From the NCBI GenBank assembly GCA_964019335.1, contig OZ025738.1, forward strand, positions 338,772-402,771: a stretch of 64,000 nt of DNA. Direction: 5' to 3'. Each line of letters starts with the position of its first letter. Position 1 is the stretch's first letter. The stretch comes from Diplonema japonicum (Eukaryota > Euglenozoa > Diplonemea > Diplonemida > Diplonemidae). The notes beneath the pieces were generated by a model, which saw nothing but the letters and a program-made list of their open reading frames with translations, was not told where the DNA came from and did not search any database. The position numbers and the translations under genes are program-made. Of this stretch, positions 28,333 through 38,710 are shown piece after piece.

Positions 28333-29400
28333 CTAATTTGCCACACGGCATCCCATTGTGGTCTGTATGCTTACCCAAGATGGCACCCTAAGACCATCTT
28401 TAATGTACCTCTCAGAAATATCACTGCCTCCTCTCAAAACGATGGTTTCTAGACTCCCGCAATTATATACAAAGTAATCACCAATAGAAAGAAAGTGCTT
28501 CGAACTTAGGTCGATGGTTTTTAGTTTGCTGCAGAATGAAAAGCAGTACTCTCCTAAGGAATAAAGATTGGTCATTGAACTCAAGTCGATGGCTTTTAGT
28601 TTATAGCAGCCAGACAAGAAGTTACGACCAATGGAAGAAACATTGGTCATCGAACTAAAGTCGAGGGTTTCTAGTTCTTCGTTCGCACACAAGAAGCAAT
28701 GACCAATGGAATTAAGATTGGTCATCCCATTCAAGTCAATTGTTTCTAGTTTTTTGCACCCTAATAAGAAGTAATCACCAACAGAAGAAAGATTGGTCAT
28801 CGCTTTCAAGTCGATGGTTTCTAGATTTTTGCACTCTTTTAAAAAGTCATGATAAATAGTAGAAACATTGGGGAGGATGAGAGAGACAGACGTCAGGTGG
28901 TTGCATTTCCGAAGAAAACCCTCGTCTATACTTGTAACACAGCCTGTGGAGTCGGTGACAACGAGGAACTGAAGTCCAGAAGGAAGGTCACTGCTGCTCA
29001 TGGACAAGACTTCGACAGCTGGAGAGTCCCCCACCTCCACCACCAGAACAAGCTCAGGGTCAGCTGACACAAGACCCTCAAGCTCAGAAAGTACTTCTGA
29101 GTTCTTGTCCTTCAGCTCTTCCAAATGAACTGTTTTCTTGTTCTCCTCCACATGGACCATGGAGCCCTCCACGAGGGCAAGTTGCTGAAGCTCTTCACCC
29201 CCTTTCATGTCAAGGACCTCACCCTCCCAAACCAGTTTGAACCTGCCTTCGAGTAAACCAGCAGCACACCCCGCCTTCTTGTACAGGCTCCCCACTGTCT
29301 CCTTCCCCGACACTTCCACATCGTGAACCCCGCCTCCCGTCTTCACGAACACTGTCATATCGTTCACCCCTTCATCTGATCTCTTTCTCTTTCTGTTCAT
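28333..29400 (-). CDS. Ubiquitin-like-LRR protein
   Basis: This is an intact 355-codon gene. It starts with a basic MNRKRKRSDEG segment (NLS-like), then UBL (residues ~15-84), linker with SSDLPSGLQFLVVTDSTG, and about seven BspA-type LRRs that are more varied than in the tandem-unit genes. It ends with a different C-terminus (RVPSWVSIQTTMGCRVAN). The 5' flank for ~200 bp is nearly identical to that of the tandem-unit genes and then breaks at about 29,605, where a reverse-transcriptase relic begins. The start at 29,400 is preferred over an upstream TTG because it matches the paralogs. Confidence 0.85.
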   Translation of the reverse strand: MNRKRKRSDEGVNDMTVFVKTGGGVHDVEVSGKETVGSLYKKAGCAAGLLEGRFKLVWEGEVLDMKGGEELQQLALVEGSMVHVEENKKTVHLEELKDKNSEVLSELEGLVSADPELVLVVEVGDSPAVEVLSMSSSDLPSGLQFLVVTDSTGCVTSIDEGFLRKCNHLTSVSLILPNVSTIYHDFLKECKNLETIDLKAMTNLSSVGDYFLLGCKKLETIDLNGMTNLNSIGHCFLCANEELETLDFSSMTNVSSIGRNFLSGCYKLKAIDLSSMTNLYSLGEYCFSFCSKLKTIDLSSKHFLSIGDYFVYNCGSLETIVLRGGSDISERYIKDGLRVPSWVSIQTTMGCRVAN

Positions 29401-29605
29401 GTTCTTTTTTTTTCGTTCTTTTCCCCCCAAACACTTCTTGTTTTGTTTTTATTTTCCCTGTGTGCTTGTCGTGAAGGCTTCAGAAAAAGTAGATCTTGTA
29501 TACCACAAACGTGACTTTGATTTTAGTGGGGCCTGTCCTATCAGGCCAAAAATAATAAAAATAGTTTTTTGTATTGTTCTGTAAAAAGTCCCAAGTATGG
29601 TCCAA
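29401..29605 (-). promoter_or_regulatory. Conserved 5' flank with acceptor of UBL-LRR genes
   Basis: This segment matches 35,685-35,889 and its unit copies. It contains CTTCACGACAAGCACACAG with the AG at 29,458-29,459, giving a ~57-nt leader. The truncated paralog at 25,345 keeps the same AAGCACACAG in an otherwise diverged flank, which supports function. Confidence 0.5.
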
Positions 29606-30241
29606 AAGGTTGCCACGAATCTATGAGGATCTGGCACTACCTACGGGTAGCTCGCGACGAGGAAGGCAAATGGTCTAAGGATCTACTTCCGACGCTGCAC
29701 AGTTACATGCTACGGCTTGTCTCTGCTGGAGGAGGCCGCGAGGACACTTGGTCGGCATCGCTGTGAAAGCCCCGAGGAGCAGAGCCGGTTCATTTTTTCA
29801 TAGCGCATTTTGCGTTAAGAAGCGAAAGCCTGGATAGCTGCGCTTCATCCTCGCCTGCACAGGCCTGAACAAGAGTCTGAGCCACTTACCCTTGCCGCCA
29901 TGTAACTTCCCCTCCTATCGTGAGATAGTCGAGACATGTTCCGAGGAGCCTACTTCATCGAGCACGATTTCAAATCATGGTTTTTCCAGTTTGAGCTGCA
30001 CAGGGAATCGCGGCCTTTCTTCTCGTTCAGAGCGGATGGGAATATCTTGCAGAGGCTTGCAATAGGATACCGAGCCGCACCGCAGCTGGGTCAAGCCGTC
30101 GCCAGATGTGTAGCTAACGAGTCTGTGAGAAATTCATCCGTCCTGGCTGTCGTCTGGCTGGACAACATCGTGCTCATTGACAAGGACCTGGATACGTTGA
30201 AGGAGGCTTCGCTCAGGTTCGAAGCTCTGTGCCGGAGGTAC
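29606..30241 (+). pseudogene. Reverse transcriptase relic of tyrosine-recombinase retroelement type
   Basis: The plus strand reads, with one stop and one frame change, LNKSLSHLPLPPCNFPSYRE, then FIEHDFKSWFFQFELHR (motif A with the Asp), SFRADGNILQRLAIGYRAAP, GQAVARC, and VVWLDNIVLIDKDLD (motif C, with D-N in place of D-D). The order and the S-W-F-[FY]-Q block match the RT at 61-62.5 kb. RTs of DIRS/VIPER/TATE elements fit best. No RNase H or recombinase follows; the relic is cut at 30,241 by an intron-like repeat. Confidence 0.75.
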
Positions 30242-30544
30242 CTGAAATGATTTTAAGTTAGAATAGAGAAGCGGAGAAATAGATAAAAAGGGGTGGAAAA
30301 GAATAAATACTGCATACGAAAACAGAGAGTCGAATATAAAGGGAAAAAGGTGACTGACATCCTCAAGAGGAGCCTCCCACATACCAGAATTAAGCAGAGG
30401 TTGCTTCCATGGCCCGTATCAGTCTATCGCCGGAAAGAATGATGAAAATAACGGAACGAAGTGAAGAAGGAAAAGAGAAAAGACGGCCTGGTCGCCAGGA
30501 AGTGCTGGTTCAGACGCGTCGGCGGACGCAGTTTAACGTCATAC
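30242..30544 (-). repeat. Intron-like dispersed repeat, copy 1
   Basis: On the minus strand the element begins GTATGACGTTAAACTGCGTC, has an inner GTATGTGGGAGGCTCC at 30,384, and ends TTCTAACTTAAAATCATTTC followed by AG at 30,242. That is a GT start, a TTCTAAC-like branch site and a TTTCAG acceptor. Related copies with the same ends lie at 38,711-38,987 (and unit copies), 55,915-56,269 and 56,310-56,443, each next to different sequence. Confidence 0.65.
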
Positions 30545-30734
30545 CCGGGACCGAAAACATGTAGGAAAAGGAAAAAGCAGAAAGGGTAATAACAAGTTTA
30601 AAATTGGAAAGAAAATGGAAAGGGTGGAAACTAAATAATAGGGTGCGAGGTCTGTGAAACCTTGCATCGCCTATCGCCCTCGTAGCACGCCGGGCCGGCA
30701 CTCCTACATTGTGTAGGGTTGTTTCCGATTGTTC
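30545..30734. other. 3' flank of the protease-like locus
   Basis: This is a short non-coding stretch between the intron-like repeat and the stop codon of the next minus-strand ORF. Nothing was recognised. Confidence 0.4.
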
Positions 30735-31874
30735 CTAGTTGTAGGAATGCAGGACAGTCGACCACTGCGACTCGTTGTAATAGAGGGTCCCGGCCCCTAC
30801 AAAGTCAGCGAGCAGGGCTGCCACGGTCGAGTAGGACTTGTCCCCGAACCCTTGGGTTTGCAGCAGAAAGCCTTGTTCCTGGCGGGATGCGTAGTGCCAC
30901 GTCGAACCGTGACAGACCAGCAGGCACGGGATCACAACCCGTGTGTCGAGGGGGACCGCGACCAGGGGGGCCTCACCCAAGAAGTGAGTGCACGCCCTGG
31001 ACATGCAATTGGGGTCAAAAGTGGCCTCGCCCCTGGAAAGAAAGCCCAGATACCGAAGCTCATCCAGGTCCTCAGGGCCGTCGACGCCTGCATCCTTGGT
31101 GAGCCTCCGAAGGGCGACGAGCCCAGTGATCCTGGTGTTCGGCCGCGTCGCGGCGAGATCTCGCTTGGCCGCGGGGAGTGCGGGACCGTCCTCGGGCTCC
31201 GGGCGTTTGTTCCTCTGTGCGTTGTAGGTGATCAGGAGAGGGGTCTTCCCCGAAGGTCTAGCTTTATCGCCTCCTGGGGTCTCGGAGCCAAAGAGCGGGT
31301 GCTTCCATCCACCTCGGGCGAAGAACTCCGACCACCAATGTTGCTGCACCGGGGTGTTCAGTCCCGAGTGCCACTCGTGAGACAGCCGGAGACGCTCGGA
31401 CTCAGGCAGTGCGTTGTGCGCAGTCACAAGTAGTTGCTCTTGGTTGGCGACAGTTACTTGTTGGTCAGTTCTGACCGCGTCACGAGCCTCGAGCAGCAGT
31501 TGATGTGGAGGGGTGTCCAGGTGCTTCGGGAGGGACCCGACCGCCAGGATCCGTCTCTGGTGTTCGTCCAAGAGCTCCGGTCGCTGTCGGAAGTAGACCA
31601 AGAGACTGAAGTAGCGGTCCATCCGTCTCTGGAGGAGCCTTCGGTCGAGGGCATCCTGGTCAAGGCCCTGGGACTGTTCGCGCAGGATGAGAAGCCCTTC
31701 GTCGTCGGTGGATGTAGAACTCTTACCACGACGGCTTTCGTGCTCGTATGCAGTGCCGTCGTGCTTCTTCTTACGCGAGGGTTTGTCCGGGGAGTCCTGC
31801 GTGAGGTCGATCACCTCTGGGGCCCTGCTTGTTTGAGGAGGGTCAAGGGGGGGCAAATCCCTCGGTTCGGGCAA
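30735..31874 (-). CDS. Unidentified ORF with SUMO-interaction-like motif
   Basis: A ~379-codon frame starts without an ATG (TTG at 31,874) and probably continues the frame that ends at 31,843. Near its start it reads PEVIDLTQDSP, a good match to a SUMO-interaction motif (hydrophobic core next to acidic/Ser residues), followed by a basic segment RKKKHDG. The middle is helical and Arg/Gln-rich. The end, from RYLGFLSRGEATF to STVAALLADFVGAG with HGSTWHYASR between, has an SH2-like look, but this is weak. The codons are GC-rich compared with the LRR genes. It could be a host gene or part of a mobile element. Confidence 0.5.
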   Translation of the reverse strand: MPEPRDLPPLDPPQTSRAPEVIDLTQDSPDKPSRKKKHDGTAYEHESRRGKSSTSTDDEGLLILREQSQGLDQDALDRRLLQRRMDRYFSLLVYFRQRPELLDEHQRRILAVGSLPKHLDTPPHQLLLEARDAVRTDQQVTVANQEQLLVTAHNALPESERLRLSHEWHSGLNTPVQQHWWSEFFARGGWKHPLFGSETPGGDKARPSGKTPLLITYNAQRNKRPEPEDGPALPAAKRDLAATRPNTRITGLVALRRLTKDAGVDGPEDLDELRYLGFLSRGEATFDPNCMSRACTHFLGEAPLVAVPLDTRVVIPCLLVCHGSTWHYASRQEQGFLLQTQGFGDKSYSTVAALLADFVGAGTLYYNESQWSTVLHSYN

Positions 31875-33803
31875 CGGGCGCCTCCAGGGTCAGTGTTTGG
31901 ACGCCGACCGCCGGTTGGAGTGTCGCGTGTCCCATGCCGGGAGGCATCGGCGTGTCAATCCCGAGCCCGATGTCCTGATGGGCGGACTGGGTGCATACCG
32001 TAAGCTGGGCGGCCCCAGGGACCGTCACTAGGGCTCCAATCGTCTGGTGGATGCCCAGGTGGCCCCCTGCCGAATCGGGCGTCGTCGCCTCGACTCGGAC
32101 TAGAGATGGCTCCGCAGCCGACGTCGATTCCCTCTGGGTGCTGATAACCGGTTGGAGTGTCACGTGTCCCATGCCAGACGGCATCGGTGTGTCAATCCCG
32201 TGCCCGGTGCAGACCGCGAGCTCAGAGGGTGCCACGCTCGTTGATAGCGGCTGGCACGGTGTCAACTGCGGCCCAGCATTCGTCCGCCTCAGCAGAGTCA
32301 CGCGGGGTGTAGAAGCTGCAAGCGATCGCGGTTCTGTAGCCTCCGAAACCGGCCTGGCCGAGGTCGCAGGCGTCCTCAGTTCCATGGACCTTGTGAATAG
32401 CCTGACCTCTAGTGAAACGGGTGTCTGTAGTTCTGCCGACTTCGTGAAAAGCTTGATCGGCGCGGCCATGGGCGTCCTCAATTCCGCGTATATTGGGGAC
32501 AGCTTGCTACTAAGAGGGGATGTCTGGAGGGCTACGGAAGACGAGAACAGCACAGGTGTTGCGGTTGGGTCCGTCTGACAGGCTGCGACTGCTATCTGTG
32601 GCGCAGACTTCCGCAAACTTGCGACCTTCGGGAAAAGTGGGATCGTTCCAACTAAGTCTGTCTGGCTCGCCGCAGATGTGGTGGCGACAGAGCATCCGGT
32701 GTGCACAGCCCGGGCGGCCACAGCGGCAACTAGGGTCACGAAGGTTATGGCGACGGGACGCTCGATGTGAGCGGTGTGTGTAGTCATAGCTGGAGCGGCG
32801 GCTGTCGTGTCAGACCGTCTGACGCGTGTGGCATGTGCAGCTACGGCTGCGGCCTTGGCGACGTAGATAAGGAGGGTGCGGTCATCCGGGGTGTTGACAG
32901 CACCCTCAGCCGTTTCTGGATTCGAGTAGCTTGCCTGCGGTGCCGCCGGGGTGACGACCGGCTCTAACTCGCGGCGCTCTGCCTCGGGGTCAAGAACACG
33001 TGTAATGTGTTTCCTGCCCGGGGCTGTCTCGGCCCACGTCTTGTCTGTGATGCAGAGGATGTTGTGCTCGCAGTAGGTCGTGCAAAGCTGTTGGACACGC
33101 TGGGTTCTTAACTTTTTGTCGGTGTCTTTAACGACGTACCGTCCGTTTGTAAGGAGAGCGATAATCCAGTGGTCGCTGCGACTGCGTTTCAGGGGACCGA
33201 TGATCAGACAAGGGGCTTTCATGCCCGCGCTGAAAGTTACCAGTTTTGCTCCGACTACCATGAGGCAGGCGCGTGACATGGTTGAGCGGGAGAGGATCGG
33301 GCGCTTCTGCATTGTCGGAAGGGTTGACGCTTCGTGCGAAGCCGTGGTACATCTTCTGAATCTCTTGCATTGTAGAGAAGGGGATGCGATCCACCCCGGC
33401 ATACTCTGCCAACCAGTTTATGACGGCCCAACCGCATTCCAGGCCCCAACGACCCTCCCCACTTTTGTTGTGCAGGTTGATGGGGGGCGAAAACACCTGA
33501 TCCGCGGCATCGGATGGTGAGACCACGGAGGCTGCTCGGGGTCCAGCTAAACCTGAAGAGCTATCCGAGGAGCTGCCTGAGGAACTACCCAAGGGCTTGC
33601 CTGAGGGGCCGTCCGTGGAGTCGCCTGAGGAACCGGCCGAGGGGTTGTCCGAGGGGGGCGATGAACGAGGTTTCTTGGGACCTACGTACGTTTGCTCCGG
33701 CAGCCAGGAAACAACCGGGTCTTTGGCCTTGTATTGTTGAAGGACCTTAGAGAAAAAGGCCCGCAGGTGCTTTCTCTCCGAGGCAAAGAGCCGTTCCACT
33801 TCC
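31843..33803 (-). pseudogene. Cysteine-protease-like (papain-fold) protein, frameshifted
   Basis: Two overlapping frames (33,128-33,799 and 31,843-33,402) join near 33,270. The first has a low-complexity Ser/Pro/Asp linker, then GRWGLECGWAVINWLAEYAG; the second has HWIIALLTNGRYVVKDTDKK. A Cys at the start of a helix, then a His in a strand followed ~13 residues later by Asp, is the C-H-D arrangement of papain-fold peptidases such as Josephin and related families. A long Thr/Ala/Pro-rich region follows with a repeated GIDTPMP[SP]GMGH[VA]TLQP block. There is no ATG upstream: the frame opens at a junction (33,803) with DNA that matches the tandem unit. It is therefore an N-terminally cut or broken gene; host or mobile origin is open. 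Confidence 0.5.
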
Positions 33804-34271
33804 CGAGTGCTTTTGTTCTTTTCCTAAGAATGAAGGAACACAATAATAATACTCTTCATAAATTCATAGATTGTTTTTGGTTTTTTTTCTTCATGTACTT
33901 GCCTTGAAGGTAAACCCACAGGAACACAATAACAATACTCTTCATAAAAGAAAATGAAGGAATGAAGGGGAAAAAAAAAAAAAAAAAAAAAAAAAAAAAC
34001 AACCCTGGGGGAAGAAGAAAATACACTGAATCGAAAAAGAAGGGAAAACGAAGTTGAGGATTTCAGACAGATCAGTCGGGTCCCACAGTGGGATGCCAAT
34101 CGGCAAACCAACCTGGCCTCGACCCACCCACCTGCAAGCCCCCAGCCCATAACCCCTAACAACCCATCAAGGACACCTTCACCTACATCTCACATTCGCT
34201 GCGGCTCCCTTTTATCAGGGCACTGGTGCATTCCTACCATTCATCGGAGGTGCCACAGCAAAAGAAAAAGA
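33804..34271. repeat. Diverged partial copy of tandem-unit non-coding DNA
   Basis: This segment matches 36,750-37,190 (and its unit copies) with scattered differences and without the very long T tract. It contains the block GTGGGATGCCAATCGGCAAA. It is the left edge of the amplified region and may be older than the tandem array. Confidence 0.7.
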
Positions 34272-34505
34272 AAAAAAACCAATTGGAAAGCAATAAATCA
34301 GAAATAAAAATCGTTGAAAGAAGCAAAGTTGAAACAAAAAAAAACAGAGAAAAAAAACTCAATGTGCAGGACAAACCAAAAGAAATATAAATGAATGATA
34401 ATGGAAAAAACAATTTGGAAAGCAATAAATCAGAATAGCAGGCCGACCCGCCTGCAAACCCGTGCCACTTGCACAGAGCCAGATTTTCAAGTGTAGGAGT
34501 GAAAA

Positions 34506-35684
34506 CTAATATTTCACTTTATCAGACGCAGTGGGATGGGGGAGAGGTTCTTCACTACACTGCACAGGCACTGCTTGCAGGAGCGACTCGCCAGGCATCG
34601 GTACCTCTTCCTCCTTTTCGGCAGGAGGTGCAGGGGTTGCGGTGTCATCTGAAACACTTACCCCAGGTGGCACCCTAGACTTTAAAAGCCTCTTAATAGC
34701 ATCAGTGCCTCCTCTCAAGTTGATGGTTTCTAGTTTTTCGCACCGTGACAAGAAGTAATGACCAATACAAGAAAGATTGGTCATCCCATTCAAGTCGATG
34801 GTTTCTAGTTTTCTGCACCCTGACAAGAAAGAATTACCAATGGAAGAAAGATTGGTCCCATTCAAGTTGATGGTTTCTAGTTTTTTGCACCCTGACAAGA
34901 AGCAATAACTAACAGAAGAAAGATTGGTCATCGCATTCAGGTTGATGGTTTCTAGTTTTTCACAATCTGACAAGAAGCAATGACCAACAGAAGAAAGATT
35001 GGTCATCGCATTCAGGTTGATGGTTTCTAGTTTTTCACAATCTGTCAAGAAGCAATGACCAATGTGATAAATATTGGTCATCGAATTCAAGTCGATGGTT
35101 TCTAGATTTCTGCATTCTCTTAAAAAATTAGGATTAATGGTGGAAACATTGGGGAGGATGAGAGAGACAGACGTCAGGTGGTTGCATTTCCGAAGAAAAC
35201 CCTCGTCTATACTTGTAACACAGCCTGTGGAGTCGGTGACAACGAGGAACTGAAGTCCAGAAGGAAGGTCACTGCTGCTCATGGACAAGACTTCGACAGC
35301 TGGAGAGTCCCCCACCTCCACCACCAGAACAAGCTCAGGGTCAGCTGACACAAGACCCTCAAGCTCAGAAACCAATCCTGAGTTCTCGTCCTTCAACTCA
35401 TGCAGACGAACTGTTCTCTTATGCTCTGCCTCCACATGGACCATGGAGCCCTCCACAAGCCCAAGTTGCTGAAGCTCTTCACCGCCTTTCATGTCAAGGA
35501 CCTCACCCTCCCAAACCAGTTTGAACTTGCCTTCGAGTAAACCAGCAGCACACCCCGCCTTCTTGTACAGGCTCCCCACTGTCTCCTTCCCCGACACTTC
35601 CACATCGTGAACCCCGCCTCCCGTCTTCACGAACACTGTCATATCGTTCACCCCTTCATCTGATCTCTTTCTCTTTCTGTTCAT
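34506..35684 (-). CDS. Ubiquitin-like-LRR protein, tandem unit 1
   Basis: The gene is intact, 392 codons. Residues 1-12 are basic (MNRKRKRSDEGV), a possible nuclear signal. Residues ~14-86 are ubiquitin-like (MTVFVKTGGGVHDVEV...FKLVWEGEVLD) without a Gly-Gly end. Residues ~90-150 are a charged linker with the family block SSSDLPSGLQFLVVTDSTG. About eight BspA-type LRRs of 22-25 residues follow (LETINLNAMTNLSSVG-type). The tail (~340-392) is acidic and Pro-rich (TATPAPPAEKEEEVPMPGES). No signal peptide or membrane segment is seen, so a soluble protein is expected. The 5' leader and GCACACAG acceptor are shared with the gene at 29,400. LRRs and the UBL both mediate protein binding; a role as an adaptor in ubiquitin-related or recognition pathways is inference. 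Confidence 0.9.
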   Translation of the reverse strand: MNRKRKRSDEGVNDMTVFVKTGGGVHDVEVSGKETVGSLYKKAGCAAGLLEGKFKLVWEGEVLDMKGGEELQQLGLVEGSMVHVEAEHKRTVRLHELKDENSGLVSELEGLVSADPELVLVVEVGDSPAVEVLSMSSSDLPSGLQFLVVTDSTGCVTSIDEGFLRKCNHLTSVSLILPNVSTINPNFLRECRNLETIDLNSMTNIYHIGHCFLTDCEKLETINLNAMTNLSSVGHCFLSDCEKLETINLNAMTNLSSVSYCFLSGCKKLETINLNGTNLSSIGNSFLSGCRKLETIDLNGMTNLSCIGHYFLSRCEKLETINLRGGTDAIKRLLKSRVPPGVSVSDDTATPAPPAEKEEEVPMPGESLLQAVPVQCSEEPLPHPTASDKVKY

Positions 35685-36185
35685 GTTCTTTTTTTTTCGT
35701 TCTTTTCCCCCCAAACACTTCTTGTTTTGTTTTTATTTTCCCTGTGTGCTTGTCGTGAAGGCTTCAGAAAAAGTAGATCTTGTATACCACAAACGTGACT
35801 TTGATTTTAGTGGGGCCTGTCCTATCAGGCCAAAAATAATAAAAATAGTTTTTTGTATTGTTCTGTAAAAAGTCCCAAGTATGGTCCAAAATCCGAAAAA
35901 AGTACATAATTTATACAGCACACTAAATCCCCAGACGCTGAACAATATAAATACAAATCCGGTAGTACTATTCCTTGGTATGCGTTCTTTTTCTTTCAAT
36001 CGATTGTTATATGTACTTATAAAATACAGCGCGCATTCGACGGCACTGATCAAGCGACTGGCACCTTCCACTCAATAGTACTATTCCACGATTCAGGGAA
36101 GGAAAAGGTAAAGAAACGAAGAACGAAATGAAAAGAGGAGGGGGGGATATAAGATTGATTTCTGGCATGCGTGCGATGTCCCAAG
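35685..36185. other. Tandem unit 1: shared 5' flank and unassigned DNA
   Basis: 35,685-35,889 is the conserved 5' flank of the LRR gene. 35,890-36,185 has no feature I recognise. The same holds in units 2 and 3. Confidence 0.5.
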
Positions 36186-36498
36186 CTACAAAGCCAATGC
36201 GTGCACTACGTCATCATCAGAGGAGTCGGTGTCAGAACATAAGAATCTTTCCTTCCTTAGCGGGTGCAGGGGGATGGGGGAGAGGTTCTTCACTTGACTG
36301 CACAGGCACTGCTTGCAGAGCGACTCGCCAGGCATCGGTACCTCTTCCTCCTTTTCGGCAGGAGGTGCAGGGGTTGCGGTGTCATCTGAATAATTTACCC
36401 CTGGTGGCACCTTTGCTTTTAAAAGCCTCTTAAAAGTATCAGTGCCTCCTCTCAAAACGATGGTTTCTAACTTGTTGCACTCTGACAAGAAGCGATCA
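36186..36498 (-). pseudogene. LRR tail fragment, tandem unit 1
   Basis: This is the last LRR and the acidic tail of a family member (FLSECNKLETIVLRGGTD, then TPAPPAEKEEEVPMP), followed by a shifted C-terminus. It begins directly at an intron-like boundary, CTTAGCAAGTGACTTGCAG. The DNA upstream of that boundary is shared with 40,327-40,700, where the same GCAG is followed by unrelated sequence. It has no start codon and looks like a terminal exon or relic. Copies: 42,921-43,233 and 49,653-49,965. Confidence 0.7.
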
Positions 36499-36778
36499 CT
36501 GCAAGTCACTTGCTAAGTGTTAACTAAGGGTACCGTGAGGGAGTAGTGCTTTGAGTAGGTTTGCCAGAGGCAATTGAGAAACGCCCACGTCGAGGCCTCA
36601 TCGTCGTCGGTCGCTGTCATCCAAAGAGGCCCGCATGCTGAGCCCCCCCTGAGGTTGCACTACGTGTGGTCATCCATCCCTCGCTTTGTCCCCAGCTGCT
36701 TTCAGCGTTTCGTTATATGCAAGCCATCCTTGCCAGGGCTTCCTGAGTGCTTTTGTTCTTCTCCCCACAGCATTCTCC

Positions 36779-36781
<3 letters not shown>

Positions 36782-36842
<61 letters not shown>
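36782..36842 (+). repeat. Poly-T tract, length-variable between units
   Basis: There are 61 T in unit 1, 58 in unit 2 (43,517-43,574) and 57 in unit 3 (50,249-50,305) by direct count. This accounts for the 3-bp difference between unit 1 and unit 2 lengths. Confidence 0.9.
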
Positions 36843-36843
<1 letters not shown>

Positions 36844-37321
36844 GTTTTTCTTCTTTCTTGTACCTGCCTTTGAAGGTAAACCCACAGGAACACAATAATA
36901 ATACTCTTCATAAAAGAAAATGAAGGAATGAAGGAAAAATAAAAAGAAAAAAAAACAGCCTTGGGAAGAAGAAAATACACTGAATCGAAAAAGAAGGGAA
37001 AACGAAGACAGATCAGTCGGGTCCCACAGTGGGATGCCAATCGGCAAACCAACCTGGCCTTGACCCACCCACCTGCAAGCCCCCAGCCCATAACCCCTAA
37101 AAACCCATCAAGGACACCTTCACCTACATCTCACATTCGCTGCGGCTCCCCACCCTTTTATCAGGGCACTGGTGCCACAGCAAAAGAAAAAGAGAGAAAA
37201 AAATACAAATGAAATGATAGTAGAAAAAACAATTTGGAAAGCAATAAATCAGAATAGCAAGCCGACCTGCCTGCAAACCCGTGAATAGCCACTTGCACAG
37301 AGCCAGATGCAAACTAATATT

Positions 37322-38135
37322 TCACAGTGGGGTGGGGAGAGGTTCTTCACTAGACTGCACAGGCACTGCTTGCAGGAGCGACTCGCCAGGCATCGGCACC
37401 TCTTCCTCCTTTTCGGCAGGAGGTGCAGGGGTTGCGGTGTCATCTGAAACACTTACCCCTCGTGGCACCTCAGCCTTAAAAAGCTTCTTAAAAATGTATC
37501 AGTGCCTCCTCTCAAAACGATGGTTTCTAATTTGTTGCACTCTGACAAGAACTCATCACCAATGAAATAAAGATTGGTCATTGCAGTCAAGTTGATGGTC
37601 ACAAGTTTTTTGCACCCACACAAGAAGTAATGGCCAATGGAGTAAATATTGGCCATCGCATTTAGGTTGATGGTTTCAAGTTTTCGCACCCACACAAGAA
37701 GTGATCACCAATAGAATTAAGATTCGTCATCCCATTCAGGTTGATGGTTTCTAGTTTTTGCACCCATACAAGAAGCCATCAGGAATGGATTTAAGATTGG
37801 TCATCTCATTCATGTTGATGGTTTCTAGTTTTTTGCACCCTCTTATGAAGTAATCACCGATGGAAGAAAGATTGGTCATCTCATTTAGGTTGATGGTTTC
37901 TAGTTTTTCGCACCCTGACAGGAAGTGATTACCAATGGAAGAAAGATTGGTCATCGCTTTCAAGTCAATGGTTTCTAGTTTTTCGCACCCAAACAAGAAG
38001 TAATCACCAATGGAATTAAGACAGGTCATCGCATTCAAGTTAATGGTTTTAATTTTTTCACACCCACACAAGAAGCCATAACCAATGGAATAAATATTGG
38101 TCATCACATTCAAGTTGATGGTTTCTAGTTTTGTG
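37322..38135 (-). pseudogene. N-terminally truncated LRR pseudogene, tandem unit 1
   Basis: The sequence holds about ten LRR units (LETINLNVMTNIYSIGYGFL onward) and the family tail, without UBL or linker. Two A-run contractions (GGGTGCAAAAACTAG near 37,757; GGGTGCGAAAACTTG near 37,685) and a T-run change near 37,490 break the frame. The same three lesions occur in units 2 (44,054-44,867) and 3 (50,785-51,598), so they are older than the amplification or the copies were homogenised. The 5' edge at 38,135 is a T-rich tract ending ACCACAAAA. Confidence 0.8.
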
Positions 38136-38295
38136 GTAAAAAAAAAAGAAATAAGTCGAAGTAATAAGGATAGGGAAAGAAATTCAGTACGATAGGAAAA
38201 GAAGTGGTTAGCAACGGCCCACACAAAAAAGACAATTCAATAAAAAAAAAGTGTACTCGCGAACAGGGGATTTCGGACAGATCACTGTATGGTAA

Positions 38296-38400
38296 CTGAA
38301 ATGATTTTAAATTAGAATAGAGAAGCGAAAAAAAAGCGAAAAAATAGATAAAAAGGGGTGGAAAAGAATAAATACTGCATACGAAAACAGGGAGTCGTAG
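38296..38400 (-). repeat. Intron-like repeat, 3' part only, tandem unit 1
   Basis: It holds the terminal ~105 bp of the intron-like family (TTTTCGTATGCAGTATTTAT to TTCTAATTTAAAATCATTTC then AG). The GT end is missing. Copies: about 45,028-45,132 and 51,759-51,863. Confidence 0.65.
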
Positions 38401-38710
38401 TAAGTAACACTGCCAGAAAAACCACAAAAAAGGATGGCAAAATTTGAGTGGGTGGGAGGTACAGGTGGTACCAATTACAACAGGTGTCGGATATGTGCCT
38501 CGGTAGTGCACATGTTTCCTGCGAACATCAACGCTGCATAAGCGTGGCGGACGATGCCATACCTCGGTGCTAAAGAATTCTGTCATTTGCTCTTGGGTAA
38601 AGTTGACTTGAGGGGGACCTTTAGTCGGGGGTGGTCTTGCAACTGCTTGTTGTAATTCCTCTTCACAACCGAGTTTAGCCTTGAATAAGCCGTCCGGACT
38701 GAACGGGCAG
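38401..38710 (-). other. Open exon-like segment between intron-like repeats, unknown product
   Basis: The ~100 codons lying exactly between two intron-like repeats are open in one frame, including GLFKAKLGCEEELQQAVARP and NFTQEQMTEFFSTEVWHRPP. I do not recognise the protein. It may be an exon of a gene or a fragment of a mobile-element protein. Copies: 45,133-45,442 and 51,864-52,173. Confidence 0.3.

Noticed and set aside
30735-31874. SH2 domain at the end of the SIM-containing ORF
   Set aside because: Only a loose pattern (FLSRGEA, HYASR, STVAALLADF); the key Arg of the FLVR motif is not evident, so it is mentioned but not claimed.
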